From Paenibacillus polygoni (lineage in GTDB: Bacteria; Bacillota; Bacilli; Paenibacillales; Paenibacillaceae), in contig NZ_CP127162.1 of the NCBI RefSeq assembly GCF_030263935.1, positions 1,869,501-1,933,500 of the forward strand: a stretch of DNA of 64,000 bases, read 5' to 3'. Below the pieces are notes generated by a model. That model was not told the origin of the DNA, searched no databases, and saw only the letters and a list, made by a program, of their open reading frames with translations. This document shows positions 1 through 9,647 of this stretch, in pieces (within the stretch, counting starts at the first letter, position 1; every line of letters begins with the position of its first letter). A program made the translations under genes and the position numbers.

Positions 1-192
1 GGGCTTGGATTTCTTGCCAGAACAGCACCGCAGTTTAATGTCTTTGTTATAGGGGTTCCACTGAAAATTATTGTAGGTCTCTCCATGATGTTACTCATCG
101 TACCAGGCTTACTGTACGTTTTTGAAAATTTGTTCGGTGTTTTATTTGAAGCAATGCAAGGAGTCTTAGAGGTGGTTGGTCAGAGACCATAA
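1..192 (+). CDS. fliR: FliR, flagellar export gate protein (C-terminal 63 residues, 5' end outside window)
   Basis: An open frame runs from base 1 to a TAA at 190-192. It contains the FliR-type segment RTAPQFNVFVIGVPLKI followed by a hydrophobic helix (about residues 27-50 of the fragment). FliR is an inner-membrane component of the flagellar type III export gate and works with FliP, FliQ, FlhB and FlhA. Its position 27 bases before flhB is the usual fliR-flhB order. The upstream two thirds of the gene lie outside the window, so completeness cannot be judged. Confidence 0.9.
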   Translation, partial: GLGFLARTAPQFNVFVIGVPLKIIVGLSMMLLIVPGLLYVFENLFGVLFEAMQGVLEVVGQRP

Positions 193-219
193 ATAAGGCA
201 AATGCGGGAGGAGAGTAGG

Positions 220-1332
220 ATGAGATTTAAACTGGACCTGCAGATGTTTTCCGGAGAGAAGACAGAAAAAGCGACGCCCAAGAAACGTCAGGAAACAAGA
301 AAAAAAGGGCAAGTTGCAAAAAGTATGGAAGTTTCCGGAGCGGCCATTTTGCTCACCTGCTTTATGTGTTTCGTTATTTTTGGTGATTTTTATAAAGAAC
401 GAATAACCTATGCTTTTACAGATATCTTTATGCACAGGCTTACTATGGATGTTACGATTCCTAATGTCATGTCAATGTTCGGACAGCTCGGCATTCAGAT
501 TTTAATTATTCTTGCTCCTGTTTTTGCGGCTGGCGTTATCGTTGGAATCTTGGTGAATTATTTACAAGTCGGATTTTTGCTCACTGGAGAAGGTCTTACA
601 CCCAAATTTAACAAGCTTGATCCGATCAAAGGGTTTAAAAATATTCTATCCATGAAATCCATTGTAGAGCTGCTTAAGTCCGTTTTGAAAATGCTCATTA
701 TTGGTTTTCTTGTATATAACATTCTGTGGGGGGCAAAAGATCAGTTCGCCAGGCTCAGCCACCTAACATCAGAGGGAATCCTGACCTTTGCTGCAGAGAT
801 GACTAAGAAACTGGGGCTTAATATAGGCATCGCCTTGTTTGTCCTCGCTATACTCGATTATATGTACCAAAAATATGAATACGAGAAGAACATACGAATG
901 TCGAAGCAGGATATCAAAGATGAGTATAAAAAGATGGAGGGCGACCCTCTCATCAAAGGGAAGATTCGTGAGCGTCAAAGACGTATGGCAATGCAGCGAA
1001 TGATGCAGGAGATTCCAAATGCAGATGTCATCATTACAAATCCAACCCATTTTGCTGTAGCGCTAAAGTACGATGGAAATGAAATGGATGCTCCACAGGT
1101 GCTGGCAAAAGGGGCAGATCATGTAGCGCTCCGAATAAGGGAGATTGCGAAGGATAATGGAATTATGCTTATGGAAAATAAGCCGCTGGCTAGAGCATTG
1201 TTTCAGCGTGCAGAGATTGGCGATTCCATTCCTGCAGATCTTTTTCAGGCGGTCGCTGAAGTATTGGCATATGTGTATAACTTAAAAGGCAGAAATAAAC
1301 CATCGGGGAATCGGAGGCACAGAAACCAGTGA
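220..1332 (+). CDS. flhB: FlhB, flagellar type III export switch protein
   Basis: This 370-residue membrane protein is the FlhB component of the flagellar export apparatus, which switches export from rod/hook to filament substrates. The N terminus has the family signature EKTEKATPKKRQ. Four hydrophobic segments follow between about residues 35 and 220. The cytoplasmic domain carries the autocleavage motif NPTH near residue 274. The ATG at 220 is chosen over an in-frame ATG at 202 because GGGAGGAG at 206-213 lies 6 bases before it and would overlap the upstream start. The stop overlaps the flhA GTG start by 4 bases, indicating translational coupling. Confidence 0.97.
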   Translation: MRFKLDLQMFSGEKTEKATPKKRQETRKKGQVAKSMEVSGAAILLTCFMCFVIFGDFYKERITYAFTDIFMHRLTMDVTIPNVMSMFGQLGIQILIILAPVFAAGVIVGILVNYLQVGFLLTGEGLTPKFNKLDPIKGFKNILSMKSIVELLKSVLKMLIIGFLVYNILWGAKDQFARLSHLTSEGILTFAAEMTKKLGLNIGIALFVLAILDYMYQKYEYEKNIRMSKQDIKDEYKKMEGDPLIKGKIRERQRRMAMQRMMQEIPNADVIITNPTHFAVALKYDGNEMDAPQVLAKGADHVALRIREIAKDNGIMLMENKPLARALFQRAEIGDSIPADLFQAVAEVLAYVYNLKGRNKPSGNRRHRNQ

Positions 1333-3362
1333 AAATAAAAGAATTATCAGTTCTAGTTGGAATTATCGGCGTTGTGCTCATGATGATTCTACCTATACCC
1401 GTTGGATTACTAGATGTACTTTTGGTCATCAATATTGCAATTGCACTCATGATCTTGCTCGTAGCGATGAATACGAAGGAAGCTTTGGATTTCTCTATCT
1501 TTCCTTCTTTACTGCTTGTAACGACATTATTTCGACTGTCATTGAACATTTCAACTACCAAACATATTCTTGCTGATGCTTATGCCGGAAAAGTAGTTGC
1601 GACTTTCGGAAGCTGGATATCCAGCGGACAACCCATTGTTGGTTTTATCGTGTTCCTAATCTTGGTTGTTGTCCAGTTTATCGTGATTACAAAGGGGTCT
1701 GAACGTGTCGCTGAGGTAGGAGCAAGATTTACGCTCGATGCGATGCCGGGTAAACAAATGAGTATTGATGCGGATCTCAATGCAGGCCTTATTAACGAAC
1801 AACAGGCAAAAGAGAGACGCAGTAAAATTGAACGAGAAGCTGACTTTTACGGGGCCATGGATGGTGCAAGTAAGTTTGTGAAAGGCGATGCGATTGCAAG
1901 TATTGTGATCTTGCTGATCAATCTCGTCGGCGGATTCATTATTGGGATGGTTATGTTAGGAATGAGCTTTGGCGATTCCATCTCTACGTATTCCCTGTTA
2001 ACCATTGGGGATGGACTGGTAAGCCAGATTCCTGCACTCCTGATTTCTACAGCTTCCGGACTAATTGTAACTAGAGCAGCATCTGATGGTTCCTTTGCGG
2101 ATGATATTACAGGTCAGTTATTTTCATATCCAAAGCTTATCTATATCGTGGCAGCTACGGTAACTTTCCTTGGAGTCTTTACGCCAATCGGTCCAATTAC
2201 TACCTTGCCTCTGGCAGGGCTGCTATTTTTCGGAGGTTGGAAAATGCAGAAGAATCTGAATAGTAAGCAGATTTCCGAGGAACAGATGGAGGAAGAACAG
2301 CAGATTGAGGAAGTTCGAAGTCCAGAGAGTGTAATTAACCTGCTTCAGGTGGATCCTATTGAATTTGAATTTGGGTATGGACTCATTCCTCTTGCAGATA
2401 CCGGACAAGGCGGAGATCTACTTGATCGGATCATTATGATCCGCAGGCAGTGTGCGCTTGAGCTCGGCCTTGTTGTTCCTGTAATTCGGATCCGCGACAA
2501 TATACAGCTTAGACCTAGTGAATATGTAATCAAGATCAAAGGCAACGTCGTGGGCGGGGGAGAATTGTTACTTAACCATTACTTAGCAATGAGCCCAGGG
2601 TATGATGATGATTCGATCAGCGGTATTGAGACGATGGAACCGGCTTTTGGGCTTCCCGCGTTATGGATAGATGAGCTCACAAAAGACCGTGCAGAGTTAT
2701 CAGGTTACACCGTCGTCGATCCTCCATCTGTTGTGGCAACACATCTGACAGAACTGATTAAGAGACATGCACATGAACTGTTAGGACGTCAAGAAACGAA
2801 AGCAATTATAGATAATTTAAGAGAAAGTTATCCAGCACTTGTAGATGAATTGATTCCTACTGTACTTTCAATCGGAGATGTTCAGAAAGTTCTAGCTAAG
2901 CTGCTTAGAGAGAAGATCTCTATACGTGACATGGTGACGATTGTAGAGACATTAGCGGACTATGGTACATATACAAAAGACCCAGATGTTCTCACGGAAT
3001 ATGTAAGACAAGCTCTATCAAGACAAATAACTCAGCAGTATACCCTGAAAGGGGAGACGATGCGGGTGATTACAGTAGGACCTAATCTTGAGAAAAAAAT
3101 TGCCGAGAGTGTTCAGCAGTCAGAGCAAGGGAGCTATTTAGCACTAGATCCTGTATCAAGTCAAACACTGTATCAAAAATTGACGGAACAAGTCAATCGT
3201 CTGATTCAGTCGGGTCAACAACCTATTGTTCTTACATCACCTACCATTCGGATGTACCTCCGGCAGATTATTGAAAGAACGATGCAAGATATACCTGTGT
3301 TGTCCTACAGTGAGCTAGAACCAAATGTTGAAATTCAAAGCGTTGGGGTGGTGAACTTATGA
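1329..3362 (+). CDS. flhA: FlhA, flagellar export gate protein
   Basis: This 677-residue protein is the major export-gate component of the flagellar type III secretion system. The first roughly 310 residues contain multiple hydrophobic membrane segments. Between them lies the conserved cytoplasmic FHIPEP-type loop, with RFTLDAMPGKQMSIDADLN around residues 136-155. The C-terminal half (from about residue 330) is the soluble docking domain for export substrates and chaperones. It starts with GTG inside the flhB stop (GTGA overlap) and ends in an ATGA overlap with flhF. Length and motif order are normal for the family. Confidence 0.97.
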   Translation: MKIKELSVLVGIIGVVLMMILPIPVGLLDVLLVINIAIALMILLVAMNTKEALDFSIFPSLLLVTTLFRLSLNISTTKHILADAYAGKVVATFGSWISSGQPIVGFIVFLILVVVQFIVITKGSERVAEVGARFTLDAMPGKQMSIDADLNAGLINEQQAKERRSKIEREADFYGAMDGASKFVKGDAIASIVILLINLVGGFIIGMVMLGMSFGDSISTYSLLTIGDGLVSQIPALLISTASGLIVTRAASDGSFADDITGQLFSYPKLIYIVAATVTFLGVFTPIGPITTLPLAGLLFFGGWKMQKNLNSKQISEEQMEEEQQIEEVRSPESVINLLQVDPIEFEFGYGLIPLADTGQGGDLLDRIIMIRRQCALELGLVVPVIRIRDNIQLRPSEYVIKIKGNVVGGGELLLNHYLAMSPGYDDDSISGIETMEPAFGLPALWIDELTKDRAELSGYTVVDPPSVVATHLTELIKRHAHELLGRQETKAIIDNLRESYPALVDELIPTVLSIGDVQKVLAKLLREKISIRDMVTIVETLADYGTYTKDPDVLTEYVRQALSRQITQQYTLKGETMRVITVGPNLEKKIAESVQQSEQGSYLALDPVSSQTLYQKLTEQVNRLIQSGQQPIVLTSPTIRMYLRQIIERTMQDIPVLSYSELEPNVEIQSVGVVNL

Positions 3363-4690
3363 AAATGAAAAAATACATCGTGGATACCATGCCCGAAGCC
3401 ATGAAACTCATTCGGAACGAACTGGGACAAGATGCGGTGATCTTATCTACCAAAACCGTTCGAGCAAGTGGTTTAGCTGGAATACTTCGCAAACATAAGA
3501 TCGAAGTCATCGCAGCAGTTGAAGAGGAGAAAGAACAGCAAAAGGAGCCTGCTGAGGTTCCTTCTGCTGCTATTCCTGCCATGCCGAGGGCTGCTGTTCC
3601 TGATGCATACCGAAAGGCAGGGAGTTTGCGTGCAAATGAGACAGCTGCTAGGCCTTTATCAAAAACGAACGAAATAAAGCCAAAGGCGACTCTGCAATAT
3701 AAAACGCAAGAATCAGAAGAAGCTCCGAGTCCTCCTGCAGAGTTACAGCCGCACCCGGAAGGCGCGGATTTTTCCGTTTCTTTAAGGCAGGGGCTGCGGG
3801 CAGGTGAAATAGAAGCAGGAAGTCTGACGGAGCAACTTTTCCAAGAAATCAGTCAGATGAAAACGTTCATGGCTACAATCGCTGAGAGTCAATTAAATGA
3901 AGCAAGTTTACTTGGAGATTTGAATGAGATCCGCATGAAACTGAAAGATCAAGGAATTGCCACGGACATTTGGAGCAACTGGATGGATTCTGCAAAAGGG
4001 ACTCTTCAGGAGTCAGGGGGAGAAGCGGGAGAAAGCATCGTTAGACCTCTGATCGAGGATTTTTTATCGAAGCGGATTACAGACGGAATTAACAAGTCCA
4101 CTCGTATTGTATACGTGGCAGGCCCTACAGGCGTAGGCAAAACAACAACCATAGCGAAACTTGCTGCCGAGCAGATGTTTAAGCATAAACGAAAGGTGGG
4201 GCTCATTACTGCGGATACGTATCGTATTTCCGCTGTTGAACAGTTACGGACGTATGCGGCCATTCTCGGTATCCCGCTTGAAGTCGTGCAGTCACCTGCA
4301 GATACCATAAGAGCACTAGATCATCTCTCTGATTGTGATTTGATTCTGATGGACACAGCGGGCCGTAATTATCGTAATGAGATTACGGTTTCTGAACTCA
4401 AAAGCTTATTGCCGGATGAACCGGATAGCGAGCTTTTTGTGGTACTCAGCCTGACATCCAAAACAGAAGACATGCTGACGATACTGGATCATTTTCATAA
4501 ATACGGAACCCCAAAACTGATTTTTACTAAAATCGATGAAACAGATACACTTGGATCACTCTTCAACGTCCTGAAACAGTATCCAAGTAAGCTGGCTTAC
4601 ATTACAACGGGGCAAAACGTACCGGAAGATATTATACTTCCTGATCCGAAGAAACTGGCCGATTTTATTCTCGGGAGTGAGCCGTCATGA
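3359..4690 (+). CDS. flhF: FlhF, SRP-type GTPase for flagellar placement
   Basis: This 443-residue protein is an SRP-family GTPase that helps set the position and number of flagella. The N-terminal part starts with MKMKKYIVDTMPEAMKLIR, followed by a variable Ala/Pro/Glu-rich linker (about residues 65-150). The C-terminal NG domain has the P-loop GPTGVGKTT near residue 254, DTAGRNYRNE as the switch/Walker B-like motif, and TKIDETDTLGSLF as the guanine-specificity region. It overlaps flhA and flhG by ATGA at both ends. FlhG, encoded next, is the known activator of its GTPase. Confidence 0.96.
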   Translation: MKMKKYIVDTMPEAMKLIRNELGQDAVILSTKTVRASGLAGILRKHKIEVIAAVEEEKEQQKEPAEVPSAAIPAMPRAAVPDAYRKAGSLRANETAARPLSKTNEIKPKATLQYKTQESEEAPSPPAELQPHPEGADFSVSLRQGLRAGEIEAGSLTEQLFQEISQMKTFMATIAESQLNEASLLGDLNEIRMKLKDQGIATDIWSNWMDSAKGTLQESGGEAGESIVRPLIEDFLSKRITDGINKSTRIVYVAGPTGVGKTTTIAKLAAEQMFKHKRKVGLITADTYRISAVEQLRTYAAILGIPLEVVQSPADTIRALDHLSDCDLILMDTAGRNYRNEITVSELKSLLPDEPDSELFVVLSLTSKTEDMLTILDHFHKYGTPKLIFTKIDETDTLGSLFNVLKQYPSKLAYITTGQNVPEDIILPDPKKLADFILGSEPS

Positions 4691-5592
4691 TAGATCAAGC
4701 GGCTTCTCTTAGAGAAATGATGTTGAACAATTCCCTTCCGCAGCTGAATGAGGAGAACTTGGTTCAGGGCAAGAAACTGAATCAAGCCAGACTCATTGCG
4801 ATATCGAGCGGGAAAGGAGGCGTAGGCAAATCAAACTTCACACTGAATTTAGCTCTAAAACTTCATGCAGCCGGGAAAAAGGTACTGGTGTTTGATGCGG
4901 ATCTGGGGATGGCGAATATCGATGTTTTAATGGGCGTATCTTCTCGGTTTAGTGTATATCACGTACTCAAGGGTGAAAAAAGAATTCAAGATATTATTCA
5001 ATTTGGTCCGCATGGACTGCCTTTTGTGGCAGGTGGATCAGGGCTCATTGAACTTTTGACTCTATCGGAAGAAGACATTCATGGTTTTACATCTGACCTG
5101 GACCGGCTTTCTAACGAATACGATTATATTTTGTTTGACACCGGAGCTGGTCTGTCTCTAGAGAACAGACGTTTTATTGCCGCCGCTGATGAGTGCATTG
5201 TAGTTACGACGCCGGAGCCTACTTCAATTACGGATGCTTACGCATTAATAAAAGTGATGCACAGGCATCTTAGTGAACCAATACCTTTCAGCATGGTGGT
5301 GAACCGGGCTGAGAATAGAAGAGAAGCGGAACAAGTCAGCGCTAAAATTGGACTTGTTGCAAAACGATTTTTAAATGCTGCTATTCCTTTGCTGGGGCAT
5401 GTTTCAGACGATCCGCATGTGATGCGAGCTGTGAAGAAGCAAACACCATTTACGGTGATGTATCCGCAGTGTACTGCCTCCCGAGATATGGAAAGAATTG
5501 CAGCAGGATATATGGACCTTGCATTACCTTTGACACAGAATACACAAGGATTCAAAGGTTTTATAAATAAATGGTTAAAGAAAACCATCTAA
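4687..5592 (+). CDS. flhG: FlhG, MinD-like ATPase regulating flagellar number
   Basis: This 301-residue MinD/ParA-type ATPase (YlxH/FleN family) partners with FlhF. The deviant Walker A motif SSGKGGVGKSNFTLNLAL lies near residues 38-55, and VFDADLGMANIDVLMG follows. The first residues, MIDQAASLREMM, match the DQAxxLR motif that stimulates the FlhF GTPase in characterised FlhG proteins. The C-terminal region is amphipathic (GFINKWLKKTI), consistent with membrane association. The start overlaps the flhF stop by 4 bases. A 34-base gap separates it from cheB. Confidence 0.95.
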   Translation: MIDQAASLREMMLNNSLPQLNEENLVQGKKLNQARLIAISSGKGGVGKSNFTLNLALKLHAAGKKVLVFDADLGMANIDVLMGVSSRFSVYHVLKGEKRIQDIIQFGPHGLPFVAGGSGLIELLTLSEEDIHGFTSDLDRLSNEYDYILFDTGAGLSLENRRFIAAADECIVVTTPEPTSITDAYALIKVMHRHLSEPIPFSMVVNRAENRREAEQVSAKIGLVAKRFLNAAIPLLGHVSDDPHVMRAVKKQTPFTVMYPQCTASRDMERIAAGYMDLALPLTQNTQGFKGFINKWLKKTI

Positions 5593-5626
5593 TGTAGGTT
5601 TCACTTAAATTCAGGGGTGCCAAAAC

Positions 5627-7012
5627 ATGTCAGTCTATCAAGTACTTGTTGTAGATGATTCAGCTTTTATGAGGAAAATCATTACCGATTTAATTGAGCA
5701 AGATCCAGCCTTTAAAGTCATGGGTACCGCGGCTACAGGAAAAGAAGCAATAGAAAAAGCAAGAGAACACCACCCTGATCTTATAACCATGGATGTAGAG
5801 ATGCCTGTACTTAATGGACTTGATGCCCTTAAAGTGATTGTGGCTGAGGACGAGATCCCTATTATTATGCTTTCGGGTATCAATGAAATGGGTTTACGAG
5901 AGACGATTATGTCACTAGAAGCGGGAGCATTTGATTTTATACGAAAACCGTCAATTAATCATGGACAGGACATCGAAGAAGTGGGGAAAGAGCTTCGGAA
6001 TCAGATGAAAGAAGCCATGCTTATGAAGGCGAGGCGTGCAGAAAGAAAATTGAGTGAAGAGTCGCTGATGGAAAAACGAGACTTGCCAACACAAGGGCAG
6101 CATGAAGTTCCATCTCTCATCATTCAGAAATTGAATCATTCTCAACTCTCTAAGTCACGTCCTGTAAAAGAGACACAAATAAAAGAACCGAAGCCGATTT
6201 TTTCGCCGAAGCCAGTCACAGGTAAGAATAATAAGAGTTCTAAGAATAACAAGACCGACAAGATCGATAAAAAAGTCAAGAATAGCAATCCGAAAAAAAC
6301 GAACGTTTCTTCATTTGAATTTCCTGTGTCTTTGGAAACTCATGATATGTCCAAAGCGTTTCAACGCAGAAATATAGCGAATATGCCGGAAGATATACAA
6401 AGTGAAAAAGAAAAGACCCATACGATGTTCCAGCAACTTGTAGCGATTGGATGTTCTACCGGTGGACCGCGGGCGCTTAAAACGTTGTTATCTCAAATTC
6501 CTAAAGATTTCCCCGCTCCCATCGTCATTGTGCAGCATATGCCGCCTGACTTTACCAGATCGCTTGCGAACCGGATTGATTCATTCAGCGAGATTCGGGT
6601 AGTTGAAGCAGAGCAAGGGATGCAGTTAGAAACAGGAGTAGCATATATTGCTCCAGGCGGATATCACGTGAGGGTGAAAGAAGGGACAAATGGAAAATAC
6701 GAACTTCGTTTAAGCCAGGAAGAAATAGTAAATGGACATCGCCCTTCCGTAGATACACTTTTCGAATCGATTATTCCCTATTCTAAACTGCAAAGACATA
6801 TCGTTCTTCTTACAGGGATGGGCAGTGATGGAGCTAGGATGATGAAGCGTCTTTACGATACAGGTGTTCGTTCCACTTTTGCAGAGAATGAAGAAAGCTG
6901 TGTTGTGTATGGAATGCCGCGTGCAGCAGTTGAACTCGCCTGTGCTGAGCAGGTATTGCCTCTAGAAGAATTAACCTCAAAGCTGATCCAAGCGGTTATG
7001 AACCAAACCTAA
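5627..7012 (+). CDS. cheB: CheB, chemotaxis protein-glutamate methylesterase
   Basis: CheB removes methyl groups from chemoreceptors and deamidates them when phosphorylated by CheA. The receiver domain has acidic residues Asp10 and Asp11 and the likely phosphorylation site Asp56 (ITMDVEMPVLNG). The methylesterase domain has the nucleophile motif AIGCSTGGPRAL near residue 276, QHMPPDFT, and GMGSDGARMM. At 461 residues it is about 100 longer than typical CheB. The excess is a Lys/Asn/Ser-rich linker between the domains (about residues 150-262). The ATG follows an AGGGGTG ribosome-binding site. Confidence 0.95.
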   Translation: MSVYQVLVVDDSAFMRKIITDLIEQDPAFKVMGTAATGKEAIEKAREHHPDLITMDVEMPVLNGLDALKVIVAEDEIPIIMLSGINEMGLRETIMSLEAGAFDFIRKPSINHGQDIEEVGKELRNQMKEAMLMKARRAERKLSEESLMEKRDLPTQGQHEVPSLIIQKLNHSQLSKSRPVKETQIKEPKPIFSPKPVTGKNNKSSKNNKTDKIDKKVKNSNPKKTNVSSFEFPVSLETHDMSKAFQRRNIANMPEDIQSEKEKTHTMFQQLVAIGCSTGGPRALKTLLSQIPKDFPAPIVIVQHMPPDFTRSLANRIDSFSEIRVVEAEQGMQLETGVAYIAPGGYHVRVKEGTNGKYELRLSQEEIVNGHRPSVDTLFESIIPYSKLQRHIVLLTGMGSDGARMMKRLYDTGVRSTFAENEESCVVYGMPRAAVELACAEQVLPLEELTSKLIQAVMNQT

Positions 7013-7034
7013 TTCACGAAGGGGGTATTTCAAA

Positions 7035-9131
7035 GTGGATATGAATCAATATTTGTCCATGTTTATTGATGAGTCTAACGATCATCTGCAATCTTTGAAC
7101 GAAAAAATGTTAGAGCTTGAACAAAGTCCCGAAGATTTATCGATTGTTCAAGTCATTTTTAGATCTGCACATACCTTAAAAGGGATGGCAGCAACGATGG
7201 GGTTTGAGGATCTTGCTTCTCTGACTCATAAAATGGAAAATGTGCTCGATCTTGTACGGAATGAAAAGCTCCAAATGAAGGAATCAATTTTTGATGTTTT
7301 GTTCCAAAGTCTTGATGCACTCGAGTCCATGGTACAGGATATCATGGCAGGTGGAGAGGGGAAGCTGGATGTTTCCCATATCGTTTCTTCTCTACAAGCC
7401 ATTGAAAAAGGGGAAGAGAGTGATCCTTCTTCCATAGAAGTATCTAAAGATTCAAATACGGGGTCTGCAACTTCCATGCCTGCACTTGATGAGTTTCAAA
7501 ACTCGGTACTCATACAGTCCATCCAAGCTGGACAAGGAGTTATGTTTATAAGAGTGATCATTAGCAGAACAAGCCAGTTGAAATCAGTTCGTGCTTATAT
7601 GGTATTTGATTTGCTGGAACGTTCTGGTGATGTGGTCAAGACAGAGCCATCCGTGGAGCAGATCGAACAAGACCAATTTGAATATGAGTTTTCTTTATAT
7701 TACATAACACAAATGCAATCAGAAGAGTTAAAGAAAGCAATTCTTAATATTTCAGAGATCGAAGAAGTGCACGTTATTCCATTAACAGAAGAAATGCTTG
7801 GACTTGGGGCTAATGAAGCAGCAGCAGCTGCGGAAGTGATCGAAAAGCCTGAAGTAATAGCAGAAGCAATATCAGAAGCAGATACGAATAGTAAGAACAC
7901 AGAGACTCCTAAAGCAGTACCCGGCGATGAAAAAGAAAAAACAGTTCGAGCTGCTGCAAAAACAAATACCGCACCTGCAGCTTCTAAAACGATTCGCGTA
8001 GATATTGAAAGGTTAGACGTTCTAATGAACCTCTTTAGCGAATTATTAATTGATCGTTCTCGTTTAGAACAACTCTCTAATGAGCTGGAGCATACCGACT
8101 TAATCGAAACGGTTGCCCATATGAGCCGAGTTAGCTCGGATCTCCAAAATATCGTGCTTAAACTTCGAATGGTTCCTGTAGATACCGTGTTCAACCGGTT
8201 CCCAAGAATGATTCGGGATTTGGCTAAATCACTAAATAAAAAAGTGGATCTTGTTATTACAGGTGCGGATACAGAACTGGATCGTACAGTGATTGATGAG
8301 ATTGGGGACCCGCTCGTTCATTTATTACGTAACGCAGTAGACCACGGGGTGGAGTCCATTTCTACTCGAGTGGAGTCGGGGAAATCCGAAACGGGTACGA
8401 TTCAATTAAGGGCTTTCCATAGCGGCAACCATGTATTTATTGAGATTGAAGACGATGGAGCCGGGATATACCGAGATAAATTAGTCAAAGTTGCTATATC
8501 ACGCGGTGTGGTAACCGAAGCCGAATCCGCAGCGATGACAGATCAGCAAGTCTTTCAGTTATTGTTTGCGCCTGGTTTTAGTACAGCAGAAACGATCTCA
8601 GACATCTCAGGCAGAGGCGTCGGTCTTGACGTAGTGAAGGCGAAAATTACTTCACTTGGCGGAAATGTGACCATACATTCCGTCCCGGGAAAAGGAACAA
8701 ACTTTTCAGTTCAATTGCCGCTGACTCTTTCTATTATTTCAGCCATGCTCATTAAGCTTGGAAGCGAGAAATACGCGATCCCGCTTTCTTCCATCGTAGA
8801 AACAGGCATTGTGAAAAAAGAAAAAATTCGTATGGTTCATGGAACCAAAATGATCTCATTTAGAGAAGCGTTAGTTCCTTTCGTGTCACTTGCTGAGTTT
8901 TTTGATGTGGAAGACTACAGTGATGAAGCAGAGGACGAAATCGAGATTGTTGTTATTCGTAAAGGAGAGCAGCTTGCAGCTTTGGCAATCGATGATTTTA
9001 TTGGACAGAACGAAATTGTTATTAAAACACTGGGCAAATATTTACCGAATATTCAAGGGATTTCAGGAGCAACGATTCTCGGTGATGGACAAGTCGCACT
9101 CATCATTGATCCTAACGGCTTAATTAAATAA
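7035..9131 (+). CDS. cheA: CheA, chemotaxis histidine kinase
   Basis: CheA phosphorylates CheY and CheB in response to chemoreceptor state. The P1 domain has the phospho-accepting His46 in FRSAHTLKG. A CheY-binding region follows, then an Ala/Glu/Thr-rich linker (about residues 255-315). The dimerisation helices, the kinase core (LLRNAVDHGVE, DDGAGI, DISGRGVGLDVVK, GKGTNFSVQLPL) and a C-terminal CheW-like domain complete it. The 698-residue length is normal. It starts with GTG, 8 bases after GGGGGT; VDMNQYL aligns with known CheA N termini. An ATG two codons later is a weaker alternative. Confidence 0.97.
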   Translation: MDMNQYLSMFIDESNDHLQSLNEKMLELEQSPEDLSIVQVIFRSAHTLKGMAATMGFEDLASLTHKMENVLDLVRNEKLQMKESIFDVLFQSLDALESMVQDIMAGGEGKLDVSHIVSSLQAIEKGEESDPSSIEVSKDSNTGSATSMPALDEFQNSVLIQSIQAGQGVMFIRVIISRTSQLKSVRAYMVFDLLERSGDVVKTEPSVEQIEQDQFEYEFSLYYITQMQSEELKKAILNISEIEEVHVIPLTEEMLGLGANEAAAAAEVIEKPEVIAEAISEADTNSKNTETPKAVPGDEKEKTVRAAAKTNTAPAASKTIRVDIERLDVLMNLFSELLIDRSRLEQLSNELEHTDLIETVAHMSRVSSDLQNIVLKLRMVPVDTVFNRFPRMIRDLAKSLNKKVDLVITGADTELDRTVIDEIGDPLVHLLRNAVDHGVESISTRVESGKSETGTIQLRAFHSGNHVFIEIEDDGAGIYRDKLVKVAISRGVVTEAESAAMTDQQVFQLLFAPGFSTAETISDISGRGVGLDVVKAKITSLGGNVTIHSVPGKGTNFSVQLPLTLSIISAMLIKLGSEKYAIPLSSIVETGIVKKEKIRMVHGTKMISFREALVPFVSLAEFFDVEDYSDEAEDEIEIVVIRKGEQLAALAIDDFIGQNEIVIKTLGKYLPNIQGISGATILGDGQVALIIDPNGLIK

Positions 9132-9182
9132 TTCTTTGCAAGCAGAAATTCTTATTACCTACTTACTTAGGAGGCATTAATC

Positions 9183-9644
9183 ATGGCAGAAGACATGAAA
9201 GTAATCGTTTTTAAGCTTGGGACAGAGGAATATGGAATTGAAGTAGAACGTGTTCAGACGATCGAAAGAATGTTGCCGATTACCCGTGTTCCCAAGACGT
9301 ATTCATTTGTAAAAGGGGTTGTTAACCTTCGCGGAGTCGTCATTCCGGTGATTGATTTAGGAGGACGTTTCTCCCTTCCAGAAGCAGAGTATACAGACCA
9401 AACACGAATTATTATCGTTACCGTTTCTGATATGCAGGTTGGTTTTATCGTTGATTCAGCAAATGACGTTGTAGATCTTAATGAAGATGATATTGAAACC
9501 CCTCCTGAAATTGTAGGAGGCGTGAAAGCAAAATATTTAAGAGGAGTAGCAAAATTAGGAGATGAAAGACTTCTCATTATGCTGAATCTCCATGAAGTAT
9601 TGAATAAAAGTGAAATTATAAGTCTTGAGAGTATGGAAGGATAA
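9183..9644 (+). CDS. cheW: CheW, chemotaxis coupling protein
   Basis: This 153-residue single-domain protein couples chemoreceptors to CheA. The fold's signature is seen in VIVFKLGTEEYGIEVERVQTI, VKGVVNLRGVVIPVIDL and FIVDSANDVVDL. The length is typical. A strong ribosome-binding site, AGGAGG at 9170-9175, precedes the ATG. It lies between cheA and cheC, with only 3 bases before cheC, so it is clearly part of the chemotaxis operon. Confidence 0.97.
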   Translation: MAEDMKVIVFKLGTEEYGIEVERVQTIERMLPITRVPKTYSFVKGVVNLRGVVIPVIDLGGRFSLPEAEYTDQTRIIIVTVSDMQVGFIVDSANDVVDLNEDDIETPPEIVGGVKAKYLRGVAKLGDERLLIMLNLHEVLNKSEIISLESMEG

Positions 9645-9647
9645 GCG

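Noticed and set aside
8890..9123. 77-codon + strand frame inside cheA
   Set aside because: It lies in another frame of the CheA CheW-like domain and lacks a start signal.
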